NCBI RefSeq assembly: GCF_904063065.1
Contig: NZ_CAJFCL010000004.1
Span: forward strand, 434,001 to 498,000
Origin: Pseudomonas paraversuta
Lineage (GTDB): Bacteria; Pseudomonadota; Gammaproteobacteria; Pseudomonadales; Pseudomonadaceae
Length of the DNA stretch: 64,000 bases
Direction: 5' to 3'
This document shows positions 37,185 through 47,377 of the stretch, one piece after another. How positions within the stretch are numbered: position 1 is the first letter of the stretch; each line of letters begins with the position of its first letter. Made by a program: the position numbers and the translations under genes. The notes below the pieces were generated by a model, which saw nothing but the letters and a program-made list of their open reading frames with translations, ran no database searches and had not been told where the DNA came from.

Positions 37185-37514
37185 TTAAATGTTGGCGTCG
37201 AGGAATGCTGCCAGCTGCGACTTCGACAATGCACCAACCTTGGTGGCTTCGACGTTGCCGTTCTTGAACAACATCAGCGTTGGAATACCACGTACGCCGT
37301 GCTTGGCCGGGGTTTCCTGGTTCTCATCGATGTTCAGTTTGGCAATAGTCAACTTGCCTTTGTAAGTCTCGGCGATCTCGTCCAGAACTGGCGCGATCAT
37401 TTTGCAAGGGCCACACCATTCAGCCCAGTAGTCGACCAGTACAGCGCCTTCAGCCTTGAGAACATCGGCCTCAAAGCTAGCGTCGGTGACGTGTTTAATA
37501 AGATCGCTGCTCAT
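37185..37514 (-). CDS. trxA: Thioredoxin 1
   Basis: The 109-residue thioredoxin reduces protein disulfides in the cytoplasm. The active site is WCGPC (Cys34 and Cys37), within [22 protein letters not shown] at 37514 has GGAG 7 bases upstream; an in-frame upstream start lacks one. It has its own promoter and terminator. Confidence 0.97.
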   Translation of the reverse strand: MSSDLIKHVTDASFEADVLKAEGAVLVDYWAEWCGPCKMIAPVLDEIAETYKGKLTIAKLNIDENQETPAKHGVRGIPTLMLFKNGNVEATKVGALSKSQLAAFLDANI

Positions 37515-37549
37515 GGAAGTCTCCGTGGTTGTAAGCAAAAACGTAGCAC

Positions 37550-37578
37550 ATCATAGCTGTCATCACCGCGTTCAGGAA
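37550..37578 (-). promoter_or_regulatory. Candidate sigma70 promoter of trxA
   Basis: On the minus strand TTCCTG, 17 bases, TATGAT, ending 36 bases before the trxA ATG. The -10 differs from consensus at one position and the -35 at three. Confidence 0.55.
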
Positions 37579-37579
37579 G

Positions 37580-37607
37580 CTGACCCTTGATTGACTCTTA
37601 CTATAGA
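37580..37607 (+). promoter_or_regulatory. Candidate sigma70 promoter pointing towards ppx
   Basis: CTGACC, 16 bases, TATAGA on the plus strand, followed within ten bases by a hairpin (CAAAGGTA/TACCTTTG, 37618-37640). The ppx start is 380 bases away, so this could drive a long ppx leader or a small RNA. The rest of the 473-base trxA-ppx gap holds only a half REP sequence at 37779-37806 (GCTGCAGGAACGAGCTTGC). Confidence 0.4.
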
Positions 37608-37987
37608 GCTGCTTGAGCAAAGGTATCGCCCGTACCTTTGCCCCGGCGCCATCGACGGGACGGGCCCGATTGCGGCGACCCATGAAATGCGCTTCGCCCG
37701 GGAAGTCGGGGACAAACGGGGGGTTTATGCATCAGGGTAAAGCCCACGGAGCTGGCGAATTTCATCGGCACCAACCCGCTGCAGGAACGAGCTTGCTCGC
37801 GAGCCGTGCAAAGGGATTAACAGCACGCTTCTACAAAAAAGAAGAATCGCACAGCAAAATACGAACCGGCCGGGAGCAGCTAACGTCATTGCTTACGTGC
37901 GCCACATCAATGCATCTGATACTACGCGTTGGCGCGAGCGTTTGATCGTGGCACGATGGCGAAGTTATCGACCGAGACCCTTCAACC

Positions 37988-39490
37988 ATGCCCCAATCCC
38001 AAAGCAAGAATCCATCCCTGATCGCCGCTATTGATCTGGGTTCTAACAGCTTTCACATGGTGGTGGCCAAGGCCCAGAACGGAGAAATCCGTATCCTGGA
38101 GCGACTTGGTGAGAAGGTTCAATTAGCTGCCGGCATCGACGAAGAACGCAAACTCAACGAAGAATCCATGCAGCGCGGGCTTGATTGCCTGAAGCGCTTT
38201 GCGCAACTGATCAACGGCATGCCGTTGGGCGCCGTGAGAATCGTGGGCACCAACGCCCTGCGAGAAGCCCGCAACCGCAACGAATTTATCGTGCGCGCAG
38301 AAGAGATCCTGGGGCACACCGTCGAGGTCATTTCTGGCCGAGAAGAAGCGCGCCTCATCTATTTGGGCGTATCGCACACCCTCGCCGATACTCCGGGCAA
38401 ACGCCTGGTCGCTGACATCGGCGGCGGCAGTACCGAATTCATTATCGGCCAGCGCTTTGAACCGCTGCTGCGCGAAAGCCTGCAAATGGGCTGTGTGAGT
38501 TACACCCAGCGCTATTTCCGCGACGGTAAAATCACTCCGGCCCGTTACGCCCAGGCCTATACCGCTGCCCGCCTCGAAATCATGAGTATTGAGCACGCGC
38601 TGCACCGCCTGACCTGGGACGAGGCTATCGGCTCCTCCGGCACCATTCGCGCCATCGGCCTGGCCCTCAAGGCTGGCGGACACGGCAACGGTGAAGTCAA
38701 CGCCGAAGGGCTGGCCTGGCTCAAGCGCAAACTGTTCAAACTGGGCGAAGCGGACAAAATCGACTTTGAAGGCATCAAGCCTGACCGTCGTACCATTTTC
38801 CCGGCGGGCCTGGCGATTCTTGAGGCCATCTTTGACTCCCTCGAGCTGCAGCGCATGGACCATTGCGACGGCGCGCTACGTGAGGGCGTGCTGTATGACC
38901 TGCTGGGCCGTCATCACCATGAAGACGTGCGTGAGCGCACCCTCAGCTCGCTGATGGACCGCTACCACGTAGATCGCGAACAAGCCGCAAGGGTCGAGCG
39001 CAAAGCGCTGCGTGCCTTCGATCAAGTGGCCAAGTCATGGGAGCTCAAGGACGGGATCTGGCGTGAACTGTTGAGTTGGGCGGCCAAGGTGCATGAAGTC
39101 GGGCTGGATATCGCCCACTACCACTACCACAAACACGGCGCCTATCTGATCGAGCACTCCGACCTCGCCGGGTTCTCCCGCGAAGACCAGCAAATGCTCG
39201 CGCTGCTGGTACGCGGCCATCGCCGTAATATTCCCAAGGACAAATTCGCCGAGTTCGGCGCCGAAGGCATCAAGCTGATTCGCCTGTGCGTGTTGCTGCG
39301 CTTTGCGATTTTGTTCTACCACATCCGTGGCAATCAGGAAGCGTCGCAGGTGAAGCTGCGTGCCGAGGGCGACCATCTCGAGGTGATCTTCCCCGAAGGC
39401 TGGCTGGAGCAAAACCCCTTGACCCAGGCCGACTTCGAGCAAGAAGCCCAATGGCTGACCCGGGTCGGGATTGTTCTGACAGTGTCCTGA
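37988..39490 (+). CDS. ppx: Exopolyphosphatase (Ppx/GppA family)
   Basis: The 500-residue enzyme hydrolyses the ends of polyphosphate chains. The sugar kinase/actin-fold phosphate loops are present: [13 protein letters not shown] and [14 protein letters not shown]. The C-terminal half has an HD-like helical domain ([20 protein letters not shown]). It is convergent with ppk, so the polyphosphate-breaking and -making enzymes face each other across a REP element. Confidence 0.96.
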   Translation: MPQSQSKNPSLIAAIDLGSNSFHMVVAKAQNGEIRILERLGEKVQLAAGIDEERKLNEESMQRGLDCLKRFAQLINGMPLGAVRIVGTNALREARNRNEFIVRAEEILGHTVEVISGREEARLIYLGVSHTLADTPGKRLVADIGGGSTEFIIGQRFEPLLRESLQMGCVSYTQRYFRDGKITPARYAQAYTAARLEIMSIEHALHRLTWDEAIGSSGTIRAIGLALKAGGHGNGEVNAEGLAWLKRKLFKLGEADKIDFEGIKPDRRTIFPAGLAILEAIFDSLELQRMDHCDGALREGVLYDLLGRHHHEDVRERTLSSLMDRYHVDREQAARVERKALRAFDQVAKSWELKDGIWRELLSWAAKVHEVGLDIAHYHYHKHGAYLIEHSDLAGFSREDQQMLALLVRGHRRNIPKDKFAEFGAEGIKLIRLCVLLRFAILFYHIRGNQEASQVKLRAEGDHLEVIFPEGWLEQNPLTQADFEQEAQWLTRVGIVLTVS

Positions 39491-39504
39491 TCAAGCAAAC
39501 ACTT

Positions 39505-39595
39505 CTGCAGAAACCAGCTTGCCTGGCGATGGTATCAACGCGGTGCTCAAGAATAACCGCGGCGTATTCATCGCCAGGCTGGCAGGCTGCTGCAG
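39505..39595. repeat. REPIN-like palindrome between ppx and ppk
   Basis: Outer arms CTGCAG and inner arms GCCTGGCGAT/ATCGCCAGGC enclose about 40 bases. The layout resembles the REPINs elsewhere in the window, but the sequence is diverged. Confidence 0.65.
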
Positions 39596-39604
39596 GGCCG
39601 GGGC

Positions 39605-41839
39605 TTACACCGACGGGCCGGTGCTCACCGTCAACACCGGCAGGCTCAGACGCTCCAGCAGGGTTGCCTGGGCACTGCGCGGGTTTTGATTCCCGGTGGG
39701 CGTGTTACGAATGTAACGGCCGTCCGATTGCAGGCTCCAGCTGTGGGTGTTGTCCGTCAGATAGCATTCCAGCTCCTTCTTGACCCGCAGAATCAGCTTT
39801 TTGCCCTCCACCGGGAAGCAGGTTTCGACCCGCTTATCCAGGTTGCGCTCCATCCAGTCAGCGCTCGACAGGAACATCTGCTCTTCGCCGCCATTGAGGA
39901 AGTAGAACACCCGCGTGTGCTCCAGGAAGCGACCAATGATCGAGCGCACATGAATGTTGTGCGAGACCCCCGGAATACCCGGCCGCAGGCAACACATACC
40001 GCGCACTACCAAATCGATCCGCACCCCGGCCTGGCTGGCCTTGTACAGCGCCCGAATGATTTTCGGGTCGGTCAGGGAGTTGAACTTGGCGATGATATGC
40101 GCAGGTTTGCCCTCCGACGCGAACTGGGTCTCACGGGCAATCATGTCGAGCATGCCCTTCTTCAGGGTGAAGGGTGCATGCAAGAGCTTTTTCATGCGCA
40201 GGGTCTTGCCCATGCCGATCAACTGGCTGAACAACTTGCCGACGTCTTCGCAGAGCGCGTCATCCGATGTCAGCAAGCTGTAGTCGGTGTAGAGCTTGGC
40301 GTTGCCCGCGTGGTAGTTACCGGTACCCAGGTGCGCATAACGCACGATCTCCCCCGCCTCACGGCGCAGAATCAGCATCATTTTGGCGTGGGTCTTGAAA
40401 CCGACCACGCCATAGATCACCACGGCACCGGCAGCTTGCAGGCGGCTGGCCAGCTGCAGGTTGGACTCTTCGTCAAATCGCGCACGCAGCTCCACAACGG
40501 CAGTCACTTCTTTGCCGTTACGCGCAGCATCCACCAGCGCATCAACGATTTCAGAGTTGGCACCGCTGCGATACAGGGTCTGGCGCACAGCCAGTACATG
40601 CGGGTCTTTGGCGGCCTGACGCAACAAATCAACCACCGGGGTGAACGACTCAAACGGGTGCAGCAGCAAAATATCCTGCTTGCTGACGACGCTGAAAATG
40701 TTCTCGCTGTTCTGCAACAGCTTCGGAATCGCCGGAGTGAATGGCGTGTATTGCAGCTCGGGATGGCTGTCCAGACCGGTGATGCTGAACAGGCGCGTGA
40801 GGTTTACCGGGCCATTGACCGTATACAGCTCGGTCTCATGCAGGTTGAACTGCTTGAGCAGGTAATCGGACAGATGTTTGGGGCAAGTGTCGGCCACTTC
40901 CAGACGCACCGCATCGCCATAGCGACGCGAGAACAACTCGCCACGCAGGGCGCGGGCCAGGTCTTCTACATCTTCAGTGTCCACCGACAGGTCAGCGTTG
41001 CGGGTCAGGCGGAACTGGTAGCAGCCCTTGACCTTCATGCCCTGGAACAGGTCATCGGCGTGGGCATGAATCATCGAGGACAGGAACACGTAGTTGTCCC
41101 CTGTACCGCCGACGTCTTCAGGCAACTTGATCACCCGCGGCAACAGGCGCGGGGCCGGGATAATTGCCAGACCCGAATCACGGCCGAAGGCGTCGATGCC
41201 TTCCAGCTCGACGATAAAGTTCAGGCTCTTGTTGACCAGCAACGGGAAAGGATGCGTCGGATCAAGGCCGATCGGGGTGATGATGGGCGCAATTTCGTCG
41301 CGGAAAAACTTGCGCACCCAGGCTTTGATCTTGGTGTTCCAGTGGCGGCGGCGAATGAAGCGCACCTGATGCTTTTCAAGCTCGGGCAACAGGATATCGT
41401 TGAGGATCGCGTACTGGCGGTCGACATGGCCATGTACCAGCTCACTGATCCGCGCCAGCGCCTGATGCGGCTGCAGGCCGTCAGCGCCCGCCTGCTCACG
41501 GGCGAAGGTAATTTGCTTCTTCAAGCCCGCGACACGAATCTCGAAAAACTCATCCAGGTTGCTGGAGAAAATCAGCAGGAACTTCAATCGCTCCAACAAC
41601 GGATAGGACTCATCCAGCGCCTGTTCCAGCACGCGAATGTTGAACTGCAACTGCGACAGCTCGCGGTGGATATACAGACTGCTGTCATCCAGACCCGGAA
41701 TGGCAATCGTCGGGTGCGCCGCAGGCGCCTCAGGCACGACAGCGACGTGACCTTGCGGCACGGGCGGGGTCTGAGCGACCGGTTCAACAACCGGCTCGGC
41801 CTCTGTAGCAACGAGTTCTGTCTGTCCTTCGGTATTCAT
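39605..41839 (-). CDS. ppk: Polyphosphate kinase 1
   Basis: The 744-residue enzyme polymerises ATP gamma-phosphate into polyphosphate. After a Pro/Val/Ala-rich 45-residue leader comes the N-terminal PPK domain ([20 protein letters not shown]), the core, and the phospholipase D-like catalytic region with [20 protein letters not shown] containing the phosphorylated-His segment (about residue 505). The C-terminus ends about 10 codons past the conserved domain. In P. aeruginosa hemB is next; here it is not. Confidence 0.96.
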   Translation of the reverse strand: MNTEGQTELVATEAEPVVEPVAQTPPVPQGHVAVVPEAPAAHPTIAIPGLDDSSLYIHRELSQLQFNIRVLEQALDESYPLLERLKFLLIFSSNLDEFFEIRVAGLKKQITFAREQAGADGLQPHQALARISELVHGHVDRQYAILNDILLPELEKHQVRFIRRRHWNTKIKAWVRKFFRDEIAPIITPIGLDPTHPFPLLVNKSLNFIVELEGIDAFGRDSGLAIIPAPRLLPRVIKLPEDVGGTGDNYVFLSSMIHAHADDLFQGMKVKGCYQFRLTRNADLSVDTEDVEDLARALRGELFSRRYGDAVRLEVADTCPKHLSDYLLKQFNLHETELYTVNGPVNLTRLFSITGLDSHPELQYTPFTPAIPKLLQNSENIFSVVSKQDILLLHPFESFTPVVDLLRQAAKDPHVLAVRQTLYRSGANSEIVDALVDAARNGKEVTAVVELRARFDEESNLQLASRLQAAGAVVIYGVVGFKTHAKMMLILRREAGEIVRYAHLGTGNYHAGNAKLYTDYSLLTSDDALCEDVGKLFSQLIGMGKTLRMKKLLHAPFTLKKGMLDMIARETQFASEGKPAHIIAKFNSLTDPKIIRALYKASQAGVRIDLVVRGMCCLRPGIPGVSHNIHVRSIIGRFLEHTRVFYFLNGGEEQMFLSSADWMERNLDKRVETCFPVEGKKLILRVKKELECYLTDNTHSWSLQSDGRYIRNTPTGNQNPRSAQATLLERLSLPVLTVSTGPSV

Positions 41840-42274
41840 TGAGTGTTCCTGTAAGAGCGGGTTTGACTCTCGTAACAGTTAAGCGGCGCGTGCAATCGAG
41901 CTGCCAGAATGCCACCAACGCCAGTGGGTTTAAACCGCTCGAAGTCGCTTTATGCGGGCTGGAGCCGAGTTAGAGGGTGATTTGTCGAAATTGTTCTGAG
42001 CTATGGCCGCGATCTTCAGTGAGCCGGCCTGCCAGCGACCGTGACTGCCCGGCGTTGCAGAATCGTGGGCCAGCCAGCCGCCACAGGTTGAGCACTCAAA
42101 ACAGCTACGCGCGATGGTTATATCCACCCGCCATGAACACTAGATGACAACACCAATGATGTAAGTCAAATACACACCATTTGTAGGAATTGTTAACGCC
42201 AAGACACATTTCGATACTTTCCTGAATGTCCCTTAAGGCGTAGGCTGCGCGTTCATTTCGCCAGCATCCAGACA
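41840..42274. other. 435-base gap between ppk and dedA
   Basis: This holds the two divergent promoter regions. I see no hemB. The only ORF of note is a 65-codon GTG-start frame on the minus strand (41930-42127) with a CxxCxxC motif but no good binding site, which I do not call as a gene. Confidence 0.6.
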
Positions 42275-42895
42275 ATGCTCCAACAATTTCTTCAAGAGTT
42301 TGGCTACTTCGCCCTGTTCCTTGGGACGTTCTTTGAAGGTGAGACCATTCTGGTTCTCGCAGGCTTCCTGGCGTTCCGCGGATACATGGACCTCAAGCTG
42401 GTGATGATCGTGGCATTCCTCGGCAGTTATGCCGGCGACCAGCTGTGGTACTTCCTGGGGCGCAAGCACGGCCGCAAATTACTGGCGCGAAAACCGCGCT
42501 GGCAACTCATGGGCGACAAGGCACTGGAGCACATTCGCAAGCACCCGGATATCTGGGTCTTGAGTTTCCGCTTCGTCTACGGCCTGCGTACCGTCATGCC
42601 TGTAGCCATTGGTCTGTCGGGCTACCCGCCGGGCCGCTACTTGCTGCTCAACGGTATTGGTGCAGCCATTTGGGCCATTGCCCTGGCAACCGCCGCCTAC
42701 CACTTCGGTGCCGTGCTTGAGGGCCTGCTGGGCAGCGTCAAGAAGTATGAGCTATGGGTGCTGGGCGCCTTGCTGGTACTGGGCCTGGGCTTGTGGGCGC
42801 GTCGGCGCTTCAAAAATGCCCGTCTGACCAAAAAGGCTGCTCTCGAAGAAAAAATCCGGGCCGCTGAAGAAGCTAACAACCCGCCAGCTGAGTAA
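42275..42895 (+). CDS. DedA-family membrane protein
   Basis: The 206-residue inner-membrane protein belongs to the DedA/VTT group, linked to undecaprenyl phosphate or phospholipid flipping. It has FLGTFFEGETILVLAGFLA, AFLGSYAGDQLWYFLGRKHG and RFVYGLRTVMPVAIGLSG, the diagnostic amphipathic regions with Glu, Asp and Arg. The last 23 bases overlap the 3' end of the convergent desaturase-family gene. Confidence 0.92.
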   Translation: MLQQFLQEFGYFALFLGTFFEGETILVLAGFLAFRGYMDLKLVMIVAFLGSYAGDQLWYFLGRKHGRKLLARKPRWQLMGDKALEHIRKHPDIWVLSFRFVYGLRTVMPVAIGLSGYPPGRYLLLNGIGAAIWAIALATAAYHFGAVLEGLLGSVKKYELWVLGALLVLGLGLWARRRFKNARLTKKAALEEKIRAAEEANNPPAE

Positions 42896-44111
42896 CCCGG
42901 TTTCTGCACATATAGAGACCGGCCACGCTTAACAGGCTGTAGCTGAACAGGCCGGCCCAGCCCAGTGCGCTGGCCGGCCATAGTCCCGCCCACGGGGCGA
43001 GCCACAGCAGTGGCAGGTTCAGCGCCAGGCGCAGCCATTCAAGCTTCAGTGCCCAGGGCCGGTTCTCCAGCCCGGCCCCCAGCACAAACAAACCCAGCCC
43101 CATATATCCCCACCCCAAAATCAACGCCGTCGGCGGCAAAGTCTCGCCCAGATTCAGCAGATAACTGCCGAGCGCCACATAGACCACAAATTGCAGCGCG
43201 ATATACAGCTGCTGGCGAGGCGGCAATGCCACTTCGAATTTCTCGAACTGGCTCAGGTCCGACTTGTGCAGCGGGTACCTCGCGGCGACATCCGCAGGCC
43301 GCCAACCGGTGGGCATAAACCAGATACGCAACTTGTCCCGCCAGCGTTGGGTGCGCCGCGCATCCGCCAGCAACTGACCATAGAACTGCCAGTTGGCCCA
43401 CAGCGGATTCCAGCTCTTGAGCGGTGTCGTGACCCCGAAAATCACTGGCTCGGCGTCGTCCTCTTCCTGAAAGGTGCCAAACAGGCGATCCCAAAAAATG
43501 AACACCCCGCCGTAATTGCGATCCATGTAGAGAGCATTTTGCGCATGGTGAGCCCGGTGATTGGACGGCGATACAAAGAACCACTCGAACCAGCCCAACT
43601 TGGGGATATGCCGCGTGTGGACCCAGAATTGATAGAGCAGATTGAGGGTCGCCACCGTAACGAACACCAACAATGGCACCCCCAAAACGGCCATTGGCAG
43701 GTAGAAAATCCAGCCAAATATAAAGCCGGTGCTGGTTTGGCGCAGGGCCGTGGACAGGTTGTAGTCCTCACTCTGGTGATGCACCGAGTGCGCGGCCCAC
43801 AGCACGTTGCGCTCATGCCCCAGACGGTGATGCCAGTAGTAACAGAAGTCGTAGAATACAAAGGCAAACAGCCAGACCCACAGGCTGTCTTCAGGCAGTT
43901 CGGTAATTGCCAGATATTTCAGGGCGACGCCGTAAGTAACCAGTCCTACACCCTTGGTCAGCAACCCGGTGGTGGTCGACAGCACCCCGGTGCTCAGGCT
44001 GTTGATCGTGTCTGCAAGGCGATAGGTAGGCATTGCACGCCAGCGGTCGACCAGCAACTCCACCGCGATCAGCACAAAGAAGAACGGCACTGCATACAGA
44101 ATCAGCTTCAT
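42873..44111 (-). CDS. Sterol desaturase/fatty acid hydroxylase-family membrane protein
   Basis: The 412-residue membrane protein has the eight-histidine di-iron motifs HHRLGHE, HSVHHQSED and NHRAHHAQN (about residues 90-190), among hydrophobic helices. The C-terminal 120 residues add about four more helices, an extension beyond the catalytic domain. ATG at 44111 has GAGG 6 bases upstream. Relatives oxidise lipid tails; bacterial examples include sterol- and ether lipid-modifying enzymes. The substrate is unknown. Confidence 0.88.
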   Translation of the reverse strand: MKLILYAVPFFFVLIAVELLVDRWRAMPTYRLADTINSLSTGVLSTTTGLLTKGVGLVTYGVALKYLAITELPEDSLWVWLFAFVFYDFCYYWHHRLGHERNVLWAAHSVHHQSEDYNLSTALRQTSTGFIFGWIFYLPMAVLGVPLLVFVTVATLNLLYQFWVHTRHIPKLGWFEWFFVSPSNHRAHHAQNALYMDRNYGGVFIFWDRLFGTFQEEDDAEPVIFGVTTPLKSWNPLWANWQFYGQLLADARRTQRWRDKLRIWFMPTGWRPADVAARYPLHKSDLSQFEKFEVALPPRQQLYIALQFVVYVALGSYLLNLGETLPPTALILGWGYMGLGLFVLGAGLENRPWALKLEWLRLALNLPLLWLAPWAGLWPASALGWAGLFSYSLLSVAGLYMCRNRVTQLAGC

Positions 44112-44220
44112 TGCACACCTCACCCCAAGATCAACCAAGCGTAGGCGTTCCCGGGACAACCCCCTATGGCGTCAAACGCCAAATCAGGCGACATTAACGC
44201 CACGAACAAGGAGACCCAAC

Positions 44221-44886
44221 ATGACCCACAAAAAAGTTGCCGTGATTCTCTCTGGCTGCGGCGTCTACGACGGTGCCGAGATCCACGAAAGCGTCATCAC
44301 CCTGCTGCGCCTGGACCAGCGCGGCGCCAAAGTGCAGTGTTTCGCACCCGACATCGCCCAGCATCATGTGATCAACCACCTGACCGGCAACGAGATGCCC
44401 GAGTCGCGCAACGTGCTGGTGGAGTCGGCGCGGATCGCGCGCGGTGAAATCAAGGATATTCGTGAAGCCAATGTCGATGACTTTGATGCGCTGATCGTCC
44501 CGGGCGGGTTTGGCGCGGCAAAAAATCTTTCTGACTTTGCCGCCAGGGGCGCCGAATGCACCGTGCAACCTGACGTGCTGGCCCTGGCCGAAGCCTTTGC
44601 CCAGGCCTGCAAGCCAGTGGGGTTGATGTGTATCTCTCCGGCCATAGCCGCCAAGATCTACGGCCCTGGCGTGACCTGCACCATCGGCAAAGACCCTGAA
44701 ACAGCAGCAGCCGTGGGCAAAATGGGTGCAACCCACAAAGAGTGCGAAGTGACTGACATTGTTGAGGACAAAGCCCGAAAACTGGTCAGCACCCCGGCCT
44801 ATATGCTCGCCCAATCGATCAGCGAAGCAGCTTCAGGCATCAACAAAATGGTCGACCGGGTACTGGAGCTGACCCACGAGGCCTGA
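44221..44886 (+). CDS. elbB: ElbB, DJ-1/PfpI-family glyoxalase-like protein
   Basis: The 221-residue protein closely follows E. coli ElbB: VAVILSGCGVYDGAEIHES, CFAPDIAQHHVINHLTG, VPGGFGAAKNLS and TPAYMLAQSISEAASGI. The class I amidotransferase-like fold has its nucleophile Cys in GLMCISPA. E. coli ElbB shows glyoxalase III-type activity and was linked to isoprenoid synthesis. AAGGAG precedes the ATG. It ends one base before the convergent DUF188 gene. Confidence 0.95.
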   Translation: MTHKKVAVILSGCGVYDGAEIHESVITLLRLDQRGAKVQCFAPDIAQHHVINHLTGNEMPESRNVLVESARIARGEIKDIREANVDDFDALIVPGGFGAAKNLSDFAARGAECTVQPDVLALAEAFAQACKPVGLMCISPAIAAKIYGPGVTCTIGKDPETAAAVGKMGATHKECEVTDIVEDKARKLVSTPAYMLAQSISEAASGINKMVDRVLELTHEA

Positions 44887-45339
44887 TCAGCCCCGCGCCA
44901 GCCGGGTCAGGATCCGGTCCAGTGAATTGGCGAACGCCTGTTTTTCGCGTTCGCCATAGGCGCCCTGCCCGCCGCCCATCTGGCCTTGCTCGCGCAGATC
45001 AGTAAACAGATTACGCACCGCCAGCCGCTCGCCCATGTTTTGCGGGTCAAACTCCTTGCCCCGCGGGTCCAGCGCGGCCACGCCCTTCTTCACCAGCCGG
45101 TCGGCCAAGGGCACATCGCTGCAAATCACCAACTCACCGGGCACCGCGTGCTCTACCAGATAATCATCCGCCGCATCCGGGCCGCTGGGCACCACAATCA
45201 GTTTGACCAGCGCGTACGTCGGCTTGACCTGGCTTTGCCCCGCCACCAACACCACCTCAAACTGACGTTTGAGCGCGAATTTGATCACTTGATCCTTCGC
45301 GGCCTTGGGGCAAGCATCTGCGTCAATCCAGACACGCAT
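44887..45339 (-). CDS. yaiI: DUF188 (YaiI/YqxD) family protein
   Basis: The 150-residue protein has the UPF0178 hallmarks: MRVWIDADACPKAAKDQVI at the start, then DAADDYLVEH and ICSDVPLADRLVKKG. The Asp pattern resembles PIN/FEN-type nucleases, so it may be a nuclease, but no activity is established to my knowledge. It is convergent with elbB and the stops are adjacent. Confidence 0.93.
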   Translation of the reverse strand: MRVWIDADACPKAAKDQVIKFALKRQFEVVLVAGQSQVKPTYALVKLIVVPSGPDAADDYLVEHAVPGELVICSDVPLADRLVKKGVAALDPRGKEFDPQNMGERLAVRNLFTDLREQGQMGGGQGAYGEREKQAFANSLDRILTRLARG

Positions 45340-45362
45340 GGGGGAACTCCTTTATCAAATGA

Positions 45363-45400
45363 CTTGCAGGCGCGAGCTGTTGAAAGCTCGCGCCTACAAG
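45363..45400. repeat. Single REP-type hairpin
   Basis: AGGCGCGAGCT and AGCTCGCGCCT, extended by CTTG/CAAG across one mismatch, with loop GTTGAA. It lies just downstream of the FTR1 gene. It is the sister of the hairpin at 31022-31055. Confidence 0.8.
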
Positions 45401-45412
45401 ATATGGGGGCAA

Positions 45413-47311
45413 TTACGCGGTGTGCACGGGGCGCTTGCCACCCGGCTTGCTGCGGCCGTAGAGCACAATAATCGCCACGATTGCCAGCGCCTGCGCGCCC
45501 AGCGAGTAAGCATCGGCATGAATGCCCAGCCAGTCAAACTCGAAGAATGCCACTGGCCGCGTGCCAAAGATCCCGGCTTCTTGCAGTGCTTTGACGCCGT
45601 GACCGGCGAACACCACCGACAGTGCGCACAGCAATGCGGCATTGATGCCGAAGAACAGGGCCAGCGGCAATTTGGCCGAGCCGCGCAGGATAATCCACGC
45701 CAACCCCATCAACAGCACCAGCGCCGTGGCACCGCCCGCCAATACCGCGTTGTGGCCTGCCGGACCGGCTTGGAGCCACAGGGTCTCGTAGAACAGGATC
45801 ACTTCGAACAACTCCCGGTAAACCGAGAAGAACGCCAGGATCGCAAAGCCGAAACGCCCACCACCACCGACCAGGCTGCTCTTGATGTAGTCCTGCCACG
45901 CTGCCGCATGGCGGCGGTCGTGCATCCACACCCCCAGCCACAGCACCATGACGCTGGCAAACAAGGCCGTGCAGCCTTCCAGCAGTTCGCGCTGGGCGCC
46001 ACTGACATCAATCACATAGGCCGCCAACGCCCAGGTCGCAAGGCCTGCAACCAGAGCCAGGGCCCAGCCCGCATTGACGCTGCGCACCGCCGATTGCTGG
46101 CCGGTGTTACGCAGGAAGGCGAGGATCGCCGCCAGCACCAGAATCGCTTCCAGGCCTTCGCGCAGCAGAATCAGCAAGCCCGAGATAAAGCTCAGGGACC
46201 AGCTCAAGCCATCGCTGCCCAATAGCCCGGCGGACTGCTTAAGCAAGGCTTTGGCCGCGTCCAGACGCTGCTCCACCTGTTCGGTGGGCAAGCCGTCCTG
46301 CAACGATTGCCGATAAGCCATCAAGGCTTTTTCGGTACTTTTACGCACGTTGCTGTCGACGTTATCCAGCGAACTTTCGACCAGCTCAAAACCTTCCAGG
46401 TAAGCCGCTACCGACAAGTCGTAGGCTTGTTCGCGATCACCGGCACGATAGGCCGCCAGGCTTTTGTCGAGGGTTTGCGCGGTGTAATCGAGCAACTGCG
46501 CCGGGCCGCGCTTGACCTGTGGTGGCACGGCGCGCTGAGCACGGAAAGTGGCGGTCGCTTCAGGCCCCTCAGCAACCAGCACCTCGTTAGGTGTGAGACG
46601 GGCAAGGTCTGCCAGGTTGTACGTCTTGTCCGCTTTGGCAGCCGTCGGATTGACACTCAACCCCGCGATATAGGTCGCCAGGTCCCAACGCTGACGCTCA
46701 TCCAGCTGATCGGCAAACGACGGCATATCCGTGCCTTCAATGCCCAGGCCCAGGGTGTTGAAAATCCCATAGAGGCTCAGACGATCAAGGCGTTGTGCAT
46801 CGCGCAGGTTGGCCGGTGGTGGCGTCATGCCGACGCCTGCCGGGCCATCGCCGGCCCCGGTCGGGCCATGGCACACCGAACAATGCTGGGCAAACAATGG
46901 TGCACCGCGGGTCGGATCCGGGGTGATGACAGGGGCCTGGCTGACCTCGTAGGCCAGTGCCAGTCTGGCACCCAACTGGCGCGCCTCGCGGGCCACGCTC
47001 GCACCATCGGTACGCTGCTCAATGGCTGACTGCAAGGCACTGACGCCCTGCACCAGTTCCGCACGCTCAGGGCGGTGCGGCAAGTCTGCGACCAGACCCT
47101 TGAGAACCGTCAAAAACTCCAGCTGTTCGCGGTACTCGGTGTCATCGATGACCTTGCCATCTTCAACTGTAGGCGGGTAATCCGCACCGATGTAGTCGAT
47201 CAGATGCAGCGCTTGTGAGGCGCCTTCCGGGGAGTTGGCAGACACAGCAAGGCTGCACAACGCGAACACTGGCACTATCAGCCAGGCTAAAAAACGCGAG
47301 CGGGCGGTCAT
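45413..47311 (-). CDS. Cytochrome c/FTR1-type iron permease
   Basis: The 632-residue protein has a signal peptide (1-25), a periplasmic cytochrome c domain with haem motif CSVCH (Cys144, Cys147, His148) and downstream Met ligand candidates, a helical linker, and a C-terminal FTR1 permease with about seven membrane helices. The two iron-binding RExxE motifs are REGLE (about 382) and RELFE (about 497). Haem plus permease suggests that ferrous iron is oxidised and then imported. A Fur-like site lies just upstream. P. aeruginosa has an equivalent gene at this position. Confidence 0.93.
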   Translation of the reverse strand: MTARSRFLAWLIVPVFALCSLAVSANSPEGASQALHLIDYIGADYPPTVEDGKVIDDTEYREQLEFLTVLKGLVADLPHRPERAELVQGVSALQSAIEQRTDGASVAREARQLGARLALAYEVSQAPVITPDPTRGAPLFAQHCSVCHGPTGAGDGPAGVGMTPPPANLRDAQRLDRLSLYGIFNTLGLGIEGTDMPSFADQLDERQRWDLATYIAGLSVNPTAAKADKTYNLADLARLTPNEVLVAEGPEATATFRAQRAVPPQVKRGPAQLLDYTAQTLDKSLAAYRAGDREQAYDLSVAAYLEGFELVESSLDNVDSNVRKSTEKALMAYRQSLQDGLPTEQVEQRLDAAKALLKQSAGLLGSDGLSWSLSFISGLLILLREGLEAILVLAAILAFLRNTGQQSAVRSVNAGWALALVAGLATWALAAYVIDVSGAQRELLEGCTALFASVMVLWLGVWMHDRRHAAAWQDYIKSSLVGGGGRFGFAILAFFSVYRELFEVILFYETLWLQAGPAGHNAVLAGGATALVLLMGLAWIILRGSAKLPLALFFGINAALLCALSVVFAGHGVKALQEAGIFGTRPVAFFEFDWLGIHADAYSLGAQALAIVAIIVLYGRSKPGGKRPVHTA

Positions 47312-47327
47312 TAATAAATCCGGATGG

Positions 47328-47346
47328 AAATGAGAAGTAACACATT
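47328..47346. promoter_or_regulatory. Candidate Fur box upstream of the FTR1 gene
   Basis: AAATGAGAAGTAACACATT resembles the Fur box: the left half AATGAGAA matches fully and the right half partly. It lies 17 bases upstream of the start codon. Confidence 0.4.
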
Positions 47347-47377
47347 GTTCACTTCCAATGACCGTGACTCAAGATCT

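Noticed and set aside
39686..41842. 718-codon open frame on the plus strand opposite ppk
   Set aside because: ppk is unmistakable on the other strand. The opposite frame shows low-complexity Gln/Arg/His-rich sequence and no domain.
41930..42127. 65-residue protein with a CxxCxxC motif upstream of ppk
   Set aside because: It starts with GTG without a good ribosome binding site and has a composition typical of noncoding sequence. Listed as a doubtful frame only.
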